64,000 nt of DNA from Comamonadaceae bacterium (GTDB taxonomy: Bacteria > Pseudomonadota > Gammaproteobacteria > Burkholderiales > Burkholderiaceae_C), in assembly GCA_947448745.1 (NCBI GenBank), contig CANFOQ010000003.1, positions 1 to 64,000 on the forward strand, read 5' to 3'. The notes below the pieces were generated by a model, which was not told the DNA's origin, did no database searches, and was given only the letters and a program-made list of their open reading frames with translations. Both the position numbers and the translations under genes were made by a program. Below are positions 56,560 through 64,000 of the stretch, one piece after another (within the stretch, counting starts at the first letter, position 1; every line of letters starts with the position of its first letter).

Positions 56560-58386
56560 TCAGGCGTCGCGGCTGGCGCGTTTGCGGTCGTGCTCTTTCA
56601 AGTGGCGTTTGCGCAAGCGAACGCTCTTGGGTGTGATCTCCACCAACTCATCGTCTTCAATGAACTGCACGCCGTATTCCAAGGTGCATTGGATGGGTGG
56701 TGTGATCTTGATCGCGTCTTCTTTGCCGGACACGCGGAAGTTGGTCAGCTGTTTGGTGCGGGTGGCGTTCACCACCAAATCGTTGTCACGGCTGTGGATG
56801 CCGACGATCATGCCTTCGTACACGGGGTCGTTGGGCTTGACGAACATGCGACCACGGTCATCGAGTTTGCCCAAGGCGTAGGTGAAAATTTCACCGTCGT
56901 CCATGGAAATCAGCACACCGTTTTTGCGGCCACCAATCTCGCCCTTGTGCGGTTCGTACTTGTCAAAGATGTTGGAGATCAAACCCGAGCCACGCGTCAA
57001 GTTCAAGAACTCGGTGGTGAAACCAATCAGGCCACGGGCAGGAATGCGGTATTCCAAACGAACCCGGCCACGGCCATCCGGTTCCATGTTGACCAACTCG
57101 CCTTTGCGCTCGCCCAGGGCTTGCATCACGCCGCCTTGGTGCTGCTCTTCGATGTCGGCGGTGACCAATTCGATGGGTTCGCAACGCTCGCCGTTGATTT
57201 CACGGAACACCACGCGCGGTTTGGACACGGCCATTTCATAACCTTCGCGGCGCATGTTTTCCAACAAAATGGTCAAGTGCAATTCACCACGACCGGCGAC
57301 TTCAAAAATACCGTCTTCATCGGTTTCTTTGACGCGCAAGGCCACGTTGTGTTGCAACTCTTTTTGCAGGCGGTCCCAGATTTGACGGCTGGTGACGTAC
57401 TTGCCTTCGCGACCGGCCAAGGGGCTGGTGTTGACGCAGAAATTCATGATCAGCGTGGGCTCGTCCACTTTCAACATCGGCAACGGTGCAGGTGTCAGTG
57501 GGTCGGTCACGGTCACGCCAATGCCAATCTCGTCGATGCCGTTGATCAAGACGATGTCGCCAGGACCGGCTTCGGTGGCTTGAATGCGGTCCAAGCCTTG
57601 GAACTTCAACACTTGGTTGATGCGGCCTTTCACAGGCGTGCTGTCCGGGCCTTCCATCACCACCACGTCCATGTTGGGCTTGATGGTGCCGGCGCTGATG
57701 CGACCCACGCCAATGCGACCCACAAAGGTTGAAAAATCAAGCGCTGAAATTTGCAACTGCAACGGCGCTGCAGGGTCACCTTGTTGGGCAGGCACGTGCT
57801 TCAACACGGTGTCAAACAAGGCGGACATGTCGGGGCCCCATTGCTCGCCTTGCGGGCCTTCTTCCAATGAAGACCAACCATTGATGCCGGAGGCGTAGAC
57901 CACGGGGAAATCGAGTTGCTCGTCGTTGGCACCCAGCTTGTCGAACAAATCGAAAGCGGCGTTGATGACCTTGCCGCAATCGGCACCGGGCTTGTCCACT
58001 TTGTTCACCACCACGATGGGCTTCAAGCCCAAGGCCAAGGCTTTCTTGGTCACAAAACGGGTTTGCGGCATGGGGCCTTCTTGCGCGTCGATCAACAGCA
58101 CCACGCCATCGACCATCGACAAAGCACGCTCCACTTCGCCACCAAAGTCCGCGTGTCCAGGGGTGTCCACGATGTTGATGTGGGTGCCCTTCCAACTGAC
58201 GGCGCAGTTCTTGGCCAAGATGGTGATGCCGCGTTCGCGTTCAATCGCGTTGTTGTCCATCACGGTGTCCACCACTTTTTCGTGGTCGGCAAAGGTGCCG
58301 GACTGGCGCAACAGTTGGTCCACCATGGTGGTTTTGCCATGGTCAACGTGGGCAATGATGGCGATGTTTCGAATTTGTAAGGTCAT
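56560..58386 (-). CDS. typA: Ribosome-associated GTPase TypA/BipA
   Basis: 608 residues, full length. G1 [15 protein letters not shown] (about residue 12), G2 ERGITI, G3 [15 protein letters not shown]4 NKVDKPGA, then EF-G-like domains III and V and the BipA C-terminal domain ([37 protein letters not shown]). It binds the ribosome and supports assembly and stress growth. Its ATG overlaps the truB stop (ATGA), so it follows the nusA-infB-rbfA-truB series in one transcript. Confidence 0.97.
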   Translation of the reverse strand: MTLQIRNIAIIAHVDHGKTTMVDQLLRQSGTFADHEKVVDTVMDNNAIERERGITILAKNCAVSWKGTHINIVDTPGHADFGGEVERALSMVDGVVLLIDAQEGPMPQTRFVTKKALALGLKPIVVVNKVDKPGADCGKVINAAFDLFDKLGANDEQLDFPVVYASGINGWSSLEEGPQGEQWGPDMSALFDTVLKHVPAQQGDPAAPLQLQISALDFSTFVGRIGVGRISAGTIKPNMDVVVMEGPDSTPVKGRINQVLKFQGLDRIQATEAGPGDIVLINGIDEIGIGVTVTDPLTPAPLPMLKVDEPTLIMNFCVNTSPLAGREGKYVTSRQIWDRLQKELQHNVALRVKETDEDGIFEVAGRGELHLTILLENMRREGYEMAVSKPRVVFREINGERCEPIELVTADIEEQHQGGVMQALGERKGELVNMEPDGRGRVRLEYRIPARGLIGFTTEFLNLTRGSGLISNIFDKYEPHKGEIGGRKNGVLISMDDGEIFTYALGKLDDRGRMFVKPNDPVYEGMIVGIHSRDNDLVVNATRTKQLTNFRVSGKEDAIKITPPIQCTLEYGVQFIEDDELVEITPKSVRLRKRHLKEHDRKRASRDA

Positions 58387-59333
58387 ACGGCACTCTCGAG
58401 TAAAGATTGGATTTCTTGGGGATTCAACAAGCGCTCGGGAATCAATTCCCCAGCGCGAACATGGGCGGTGCCCAGCAATGCGTGCGGGCTGGCACCATAG
58501 ACAGCCACTTGGTCCTGGTCGGGCCAGTCACCACGACGGCGCAAGCCACTCAGGAAACGTCCTGCATCATCGGGCTGCAATGTGATCGGTTGATGACTGT
58601 CGAGCAAGCTGTCCACAGCACGAAGCTGACTGAAACGCTCTGCTTCAGGCAAGGCTTCCAAAGCCTCCAGGCTGACACAGGCATCAATCGCAAAACGGCC
58701 GCTTTGCACACGGCGCAAGGCGCTTAAATAGGCACCACAACCCAAGGCGATGCCAATGTCTTCGCCCAAGGTGCGGATGTAAGTGCCCTTAGAGCAATGG
58801 GCTTTGAGCCACACACTGCGCACACCGTCTTGTTCGGGCAATTCTTTCAATTCAAGCGCGTGGATGGTGACTTGCCGGGGGGCGCGTTCCACCTCCACCC
58901 CTTCGCGGGCGTATTCGTACAAAGCCTTGCCGTCTTTCTTCAAGGCGCTGTGCATGGGCGGCACTTGCATCAACACGCCCGTGAACAAGGCTTGCACTTG
59001 CGTCAATTGTTCGGGTGTGAAATGCACGGCTGCTTCGGCAATCACTTCGCCTTCAGCGTCACCGGTGCTGGTGCGTTGACCCATGCGCAACACGGCTTCA
59101 TAGGTTTTGTCGGCGTCCAAATGCAACTGGCTGAACTTGGTGGCCGCACCAAAACACAGGGGCAACACACCGGTGGCACGTGGGTCGAGCGTGCCGGTGT
59201 GACCGGCTTTTTCAGCCCGCAACAACCACTTGGCTTTTTGCAAAGCCTGGTTGCTAGAGAGTCCGAGGGGTTTGTCCAACAGCAACACCCCATGCACGGG
59301 GCGCCGTTGCACCCGTGTGCGTGGCGTGTTCAT
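58383..59333 (-). CDS. truB: tRNA pseudouridine-55 synthase
   Basis: 316 residues from the ATG at 59333, four bases after the rbfA stop; a longer frame reads into rbfA. The motifs [20 protein letters not shown] and [17 protein letters not shown] give the catalytic Asp50. [17 protein letters not shown] and [13 protein letters not shown]-like sequence ([17 protein letters not shown]) also match. It makes pseudouridine 55 in tRNA T-loops. Confidence 0.96.
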   Translation of the reverse strand: MNTPRTRVQRRPVHGVLLLDKPLGLSSNQALQKAKWLLRAEKAGHTGTLDPRATGVLPLCFGAATKFSQLHLDADKTYEAVLRMGQRTSTGDAEGEVIAEAAVHFTPEQLTQVQALFTGVLMQVPPMHSALKKDGKALYEYAREGVEVERAPRQVTIHALELKELPEQDGVRSVWLKAHCSKGTYIRTLGEDIGIALGCGAYLSALRRVQSGRFAIDACVSLEALEALPEAERFSQLRAVDSLLDSHQPITLQPDDAGRFLSGLRRRGDWPDQDQVAVYGASPHALLGTAHVRAGELIPERLLNPQEIQSLLESAV

Positions 59334-59337
59334 GGGT

Positions 59338-59709
59338 TCAGTCGGTGTCTTGGGCACGCGAGGCGACAGCCCGCGCAATCAAGGCGTTCATGTCGGCAGC
59401 GCGTTCGGGGGTGCGGTCGTATTGGAAGTGCAGCGTGGGCACGGTGTGAATGTGCAAGCGCTTGAACAAACCATTGCGCAAAAAACCAGCAGCTTGGTTC
59501 AAGCCTTCGACGCAAGCATCGGGGTCGCCCACCAAGACGCTGAAAAACACCTTGGCGTGCGCGTAGTCGGGGGTGACTTCCACCGATTGGATGGTGACCA
59601 TGCCCAACCTCGGGTCCTTCAGCTCACGGATCAGCTCGGCCAAATCACGCTGGATTTGGTCGGCGACGCGGAAACCGCGGTGGGCTGTGGAGGACTTCTT
59701 GGCGGGCAT
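59338..59709 (-). CDS. rbfA: Ribosome-binding factor A
   Basis: 123 residues. [50 protein letters not shown] is the KH-like RbfA core, and [25 protein letters not shown] matches the family C-terminus. It helps mature the 5' end of 16S rRNA and is needed for cold adaptation. It follows infB by nine bases. Confidence 0.96.
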   Translation of the reverse strand: MPAKKSSTAHRGFRVADQIQRDLAELIRELKDPRLGMVTIQSVEVTPDYAHAKVFFSVLVGDPDACVEGLNQAAGFLRNGLFKRLHIHTVPTLHFQYDRTPERAADMNALIARAVASRAQDTD

Positions 59710-59718
59710 GCAGGTGGC

Positions 59719-62514
59719 TTAAATCGTGCGAGCGACTTCCTTGATTTCGAAGAATTCGAGTTGATCGCCTTCTTGGATGTCGTTGTAGCCCTTCAGGTTC
59801 AAACCGCACTCGAAGTTTTCTTTGACTTCGCGCACGTCATCCTTGAAGCGCTTCAAGCTTTCCAATTCGCCGGTGAACACCACCACGTTGTCGCGCAGCA
59901 AACGCAAACGCGCATTGCGACGCACCACGCCGGTGGTGACCATGCAACCGGCGATCGCGCCGATTTTGCTGATGCGGAAGACTTGGCGAATCTCGGCCAT
60001 GCCGATGATTTCTTCCTTCTTGTCAGGTGTCAACATGCCCGACATGGCGGCTTTCAATTCATCGACCGCGTCGTAAATGATGTTGTAGTAATGGATGTCG
60101 ACACCATTGCCTTCGGCCAGTTTGCGAGCCCCAGCGTCAGCCCGCACATTGAAACCAATCACCACGGCTTTGGAAGCGATGGCCAGGTTGATGTCGGACT
60201 CGCTGATACCACCCACCGCGCCATACACCAGTTGCACACGCACCTCTTCGTTGGTGAGCTTGAGCAAGGACGCGGCCAAGGCTTCTTGCGAACCTTGCAC
60301 GTCGGCTTTGATGATGATGGGCAGGTTTTTGATTTCGCCAGAGGCCATGTCGGTGAACATGTTTTCCAGCTTGGCGGCTTGTTGCTTGGCCAGTTTGGTG
60401 TTGCGGAATTTGCCCGCACGGTAGGTGGCAATTTCACGGGCACGGCGTTCATCCGACAGCACCATGAATTCGTCACCTGCTTGCGGCACTTCGGTCAGGC
60501 CTTGGATTTCCACCGGAATGGAAGGACCGGCTGATTTGATGGACTTGCCGTTTTCATCGAGCATGGCGCGAACGCGGCCGAAGGTTTGGCCCGCCAACAC
60601 CACATCGCCTGTTTTCAAGGTGCCCGATTGCACCAAGATGGTGGCCACAGGGCCACGACCTTTGTCCAAACTGGCTTCGATGACCAGACCTTTGGCCATG
60701 GCGTCGATCGGTGCTTTGAGTTCCAACACCTCGGCTTGCAACAACACTTGTTCGAGCAAGTCGTCAATGCCTTGACCGGTTTTGGCCGACACCGACACGA
60801 AGGGAGAGTCCCCGCCGAATTCTTCGGGCACCACTTCTTCCACCACCAACTCGCCTTTGACGCGGTCGGGGTTGGCATCGGGCTTGTCGATCTTGTTGAT
60901 CGCCACCACGATGGGCACACCGGCTGCTTTGGCGTGTTTGATGGCCTCTTTGGTTTGGGGCATGACGCCGTCATCGGCGGCAACCACCAAGATGACGATG
61001 TCGGTGGCTTGGGCACCACGGGCACGCATGGCCGTGAAGGCCTCGTGGCCAGGGGTATCTAAGAAGGAGACCATGCCACGCGGTGTTTCCACGTGGTAAG
61101 CGCCAATGTGTTGGGTGATGCCACCGGCTTCACCGGAGGCCACTTTGGCGCGGCGGATGTAATCGAGCAAAGAGGTTTTGCCGTGATCGACGTGGCCCAT
61201 GACCGTGACCACAGGGGCGCGGGTGACAGACTCGGCGTGCAAACCAGAGGCTTCTTCTTCGGTGAAGGCCTCGGGGTCGTCCAAGGCTGCAATGACGGCT
61301 TTGTGGCCCATTTCTTCCACCACGATCATGGCGGTGTCTTGGTCCAAAGGCTGGTTGATGGTGACCATCTGACCCAGCTTCATCAGTTGCTTGATGACCT
61401 CAGAGGCCTTGATGGCCATCTTGTGGGCCAACTCGGCCACGGTGATGGTTTCAGGCACGTGCACTTCAATGATGCGTGCTTCCACCGGTGCGCTTTGCAC
61501 GGGCGTGTCATCGCGATCCCGGTCACGGCGACCACGGGGGCCCCCACGCCAGCTGTTGCGGCCCACACCACCGCTGGCGTCGCCACGGGTTTTGATTTCT
61601 TTTTTCTTGGCTTGTTCATCGGCCCAGCTGGACGACAGCTTGGCGCTCTTGACTTCTTTTTGACCGTCTTTGGTGACCGCACCACCGGCCGGGCGTGCAC
61701 CGGGTGCAACGCTGCCTGCAGCCGGTTTGTGCAAGGTGCCTTTGATGGCTTTGGGGTCGACCGCGGCTTTTTCGGGCTCGGGTTTTTTCGCGACCAAGAC
61801 TTTCTTGGGCGCATTCATCATGGTGCGAATCGCTTCGGCTTCGGCCAAAGCGGTGCGACGGCGGCTGTCCAAATCTTTGGCGCGAGCGGCGTCTTCTTCG
61901 GCGCTGGCTTTGGCAGCAGCTTCGCGTTCAGCAGCTTCGGCCTGGGCTTGGGCCAATTGCGCCGCAGCGGCATCGGCGTTTTTATCGGTGGCAGGTGCAG
62001 CCTTGGCGGCCAAGACTTCGCGGTCTTTGGCTTCTTGGGCTTCGCGCAGACGGCGTTTTTCAGCCAGCTCTTCTTCTTGACGGCGAATGAACTCGGCTTG
62101 GCGACGCGCTTCTTCTTCGCGGCGTGCCAATTCGGCTTGATCCAGGATGGGTTGGGCCGGTGCGGCTTCAACCGCAGGTGCAGCGGCCACAGGTGCTTCG
62201 GCTTCGACCTCGTCGTCGCGTTTGACGAAGGTGCGTTTCTTGCGCACTTCCACTTGGATGGTGCGTGCTTTGCCGGTGGCGTCGGCTTGCTTGATCTCCG
62301 AGGTGGATTTCTTCACCAAGGTGATTTTTTTGCGCTCTGGCGTGTCTGTGCCATGGCTGGCTTTCAAAAAGCTCAGCAATTTTTGCTTGTCAGCATCCGT
62401 CAACTCGTCTGTGGTGGCGCCCTTGGCGACACCGGCAGACTTCAACTGCTCAAGCAGTGTGTCGGGAGATTTTTTGAGTTCCTTGGCAAACTCGGCAACC
62501 GTTGTGATGGTCAT
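59719..62514 (-). CDS. infB: Translation initiation factor IF-2
   Basis: 931 residues. An IF2 N-terminal domain ([24 protein letters not shown]) is followed by a long Ala/Glu/Lys/Arg-rich linker with a likely coiled coil (about 125-210). The GTPase has G1 GHVDHGKTS (near 438), [17 protein letters not shown] and [13 protein letters not shown]; the C1/C2 tRNA-binding domains end in [17 protein letters not shown]. It loads fMet-tRNA onto the 30S subunit. Confidence 0.97.
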   Translation of the reverse strand: MTITTVAEFAKELKKSPDTLLEQLKSAGVAKGATTDELTDADKQKLLSFLKASHGTDTPERKKITLVKKSTSEIKQADATGKARTIQVEVRKKRTFVKRDDEVEAEAPVAAAPAVEAAPAQPILDQAELARREEEARRQAEFIRRQEEELAEKRRLREAQEAKDREVLAAKAAPATDKNADAAAAQLAQAQAEAAEREAAAKASAEEDAARAKDLDSRRRTALAEAEAIRTMMNAPKKVLVAKKPEPEKAAVDPKAIKGTLHKPAAGSVAPGARPAGGAVTKDGQKEVKSAKLSSSWADEQAKKKEIKTRGDASGGVGRNSWRGGPRGRRDRDRDDTPVQSAPVEARIIEVHVPETITVAELAHKMAIKASEVIKQLMKLGQMVTINQPLDQDTAMIVVEEMGHKAVIAALDDPEAFTEEEASGLHAESVTRAPVVTVMGHVDHGKTSLLDYIRRAKVASGEAGGITQHIGAYHVETPRGMVSFLDTPGHEAFTAMRARGAQATDIVILVVAADDGVMPQTKEAIKHAKAAGVPIVVAINKIDKPDANPDRVKGELVVEEVVPEEFGGDSPFVSVSAKTGQGIDDLLEQVLLQAEVLELKAPIDAMAKGLVIEASLDKGRGPVATILVQSGTLKTGDVVLAGQTFGRVRAMLDENGKSIKSAGPSIPVEIQGLTEVPQAGDEFMVLSDERRAREIATYRAGKFRNTKLAKQQAAKLENMFTDMASGEIKNLPIIIKADVQGSQEALAASLLKLTNEEVRVQLVYGAVGGISESDINLAIASKAVVIGFNVRADAGARKLAEGNGVDIHYYNIIYDAVDELKAAMSGMLTPDKKEEIIGMAEIRQVFRISKIGAIAGCMVTTGVVRRNARLRLLRDNVVVFTGELESLKRFKDDVREVKENFECGLNLKGYNDIQEGDQLEFFEIKEVARTI

Positions 62515-62538
62515 CTGTGGTGTTCCTCTTCATGACCG

Positions 62539-64000
62539 TTACGCTTGACCCGTGAACCAATGTTCACGCGCCTTCAGGATCAAAGTTTTTGCTTCATCTT
62601 CAGACTGGCCGGTGATGTCCACCAACTCGTCCACCGCCAAATCGGCCAAATCATCGCGGGTGTTGACACCACCCTCGGCCAATTTGGCAATCAATTCGGT
62701 ATCCAAACCGTCGAGGTCGCGCAGGTCTTGGGAGACCTCTTCCACGCTTTCTTCACGGGCAATTTCCATGGTCAGCAAAGCGTCTTTGGCACGGGCACGC
62801 AGTTCATTCACGGTGTCTTCGTCAAAGCTTTCAATCTCCAACATTTCTTGCAGCGGCACATAGGCCACTTCTTCCAAGCTGGTGAAACCTTCTTCGATCA
62901 GGATGTCGGCCACTTCTTGGTCGACGTCGAGTTTTTCAACGAACAAAGCACGCAGGCCTTCGGTTTCGTTGGCCACTTTTTGCGCCGATTCAGCGGCGTC
63001 CATGATGTTGATTTTCCAACCGGTGAGGTCCGAGGCCAGGCGCACGTTTTGGCCGCCGCGACCAATGGCCATGGCCAAGTTTTCATCATCAACCACCACG
63101 TCCATGGCGTGCTTTTCTTCGTCCACCACGATGGAGGACACGTTGGCAGGGGCCAAAGCGCCGATGACAAACTGGGCGGGGTCTTCGCTCCACAACACGA
63201 TGTCGACGCGCTCACCGGCCAACTCGTTGGTGACGGCGTTCACGCGGGTGCCACGCACACCGACACAGGTGCCAATGGGATCCACGCGTTTGTCGTGCGA
63301 AATAACGGCGATCTTGGCGCGTGAACCGGGGTCACGGGCGCAGGATTTGATTTCCAACAAGCCTTGCTCGATTTCAGGCACTTCTTGGCGGAACAACTCG
63401 ATCATGAACTCGGGCGCAGAGCGCGACAAGATGATGGGTGCACCGCGCAAAGTGGTGTCGACTTCCATGATCATGGCGCGAACACGGTCGGCGCTGCGCA
63501 AGTTTTCTTTGGGGATCATTTCGCTGCGGCGCAAGCGACCTTCGACACGGCCGCTTTCGACGATCAAGTCGCCTTTGTCCATGCGTTTGACGGTGCCCAC
63601 GAAAATTTTGTCGCCGCGTGACAAAAAGTCAGACAACAGCATTTCGCGTTCAGCATCTCTGATTTTTTGCAGGATGACTTGCTTGGCCGCCATGGCACCA
63701 ATGCGGCCAATCGGCAACGACTCCATGCTTTCTTCGATGTACTCGCCGACCTCGATGTCAGATAAACGCTCTTTGGCGTCCATCAGCATTTCTTCGGCGT
63801 CGGGGTTTTGCAAACCGGCTTCATCGGGCACCACCAACCAACGGCGGAAGGTTTCGTACTCACCCGAGTCACGGTCCATGGCAACGCGAATATCGGCGTC
63901 TTCAACGGGGTTTTCTTTGTCTGCTTGCAGCAGCTTTTTGGTGGCTTGCGCCAAAGCGGATTCCACCGCGCCAAACACCAAGTCACGCTCGACATTTTTC
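62539..64000 (-). CDS. nusA: Transcription termination/antitermination factor NusA, N-terminus outside window
   Basis: The frame is open to the window edge ([22 protein letters not shown] at the left), so roughly the first 15 residues are missing. The N-terminal RNA-polymerase-binding domain is followed by an S1 domain ([22 protein letters not shown]), two KH domains ([23 protein letters not shown] and [18 protein letters not shown]) and two acidic repeats at the C-terminus, with the helix-hairpin-helix-like [25 protein letters not shown]. NusA modulates pausing and termination. It heads the infB operon. Confidence 0.97.
   Translation of the reverse strand, partial: KNVERDLVFGAVESALAQATKKLLQADKENPVEDADIRVAMDRDSGEYETFRRWLVVPDEAGLQNPDAEEMLMDAKERLSDIEVGEYIEESMESLPIGRIGAMAAKQVILQKIRDAEREMLLSDFLSRGDKIFVGTVKRMDKGDLIVESGRVEGRLRRSEMIPKENLRSADRVRAMIMEVDTTLRGAPIILSRSAPEFMIELFRQEVPEIEQGLLEIKSCARDPGSRAKIAVISHDKRVDPIGTCVGVRGTRVNAVTNELAGERVDIVLWSEDPAQFVIGALAPANVSSIVVDEEKHAMDVVVDDENLAMAIGRGGQNVRLASDLTGWKINIMDAAESAQKVANETEGLRALFVEKLDVDQEVADILIEEGFTSLEEVAYVPLQEMLEIESFDEDTVNELRARAKDALLTMEIAREESVEEVSQDLRDLDGLDTELIAKLAEGGVNTRDDLADLAVDELVDITGQSEDEAKTLILKAREHWFTGQA

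Overview
The window looks like the chromosome of a betaproteobacterium in the Burkholderiales, most likely a Comamonadaceae member. The basis is the nusA-infB-rbfA-truB-typA order, the acoXABC gene order known from Cupriavidus, the codon usage, and REP-like repeats with the core GGGGTCAGATTCCAATT. This placement is inference; no rRNA gene or species marker is present. Almost every gene lies on the minus strand.

Region 1 (1-25.3 kb) is a two-partner secretion locus. A standalone POTRA-domain protein and a TpsB outer-membrane transporter with a TonB-like proline-rich N-terminal extension precede one uninterrupted reading frame of more than 7,400 codons that leaves the window. That frame encodes a giant filamentous-haemagglutinin-type adhesin: signal peptide, TPS domain, four glycine-rich blocks, beta-helix modules, about 18 YDG/MBG repeats, then more beta-helix sequence.

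Region 2 (25.3-35.8 kb) is accessory sequence. It has three different toxin-antitoxin modules in under 9 kb (Phd-like/CcdB, MazE/MazF-like, AbrB-like/Doc), each with a palindrome just upstream of the antitoxin. Between them lie a shortened CoA-transferase, a small TPR protein, a Tat-exported amidase with a LuxR-type regulator, a REP/MITE-like repeat patch, a YgiQ radical SAM protein and a split chromate transporter.

Region 3 (35.8-53.2 kb) reads as one acetoin (or similar diol/ketol) catabolic unit: an ABC importer (binding protein, two permeases, two ATPases), AcoR, a thiol-peroxidase-like protein without its catalytic cysteines, AcoX, AcoA, AcoB, AcoC, a lipoate ligase, an MTH1187-type thiamine-binding protein, LipA, the E3 dehydrogenase and a Nudix hydrolase. 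ThiD, which makes a thiamine precursor, lies upstream. I find sigma-54 -24/-12 promoter matches upstream of the Tpx-like gene, acoX and the binding-protein gene. The last two share an identical 11-bp palindrome (GTGACAGTCAC) about 130-145 bp upstream of the predicted start, a good candidate for the AcoR enhancer. Uptake, E1 thiamine cofactor, lipoylation and E3 thus appear packaged together.

Region 4 (53.3-64 kb) is housekeeping: LMW protein-tyrosine phosphatase, RlmB, an enoyl-CoA hydratase/HIBYL-CoA hydrolase-type enzyme, a DMT permease, TypA/BipA, TruB, RbfA, IF-2 and NusA (start outside the window). I see no tRNA, rRNA, CRISPR array or intact insertion sequence.
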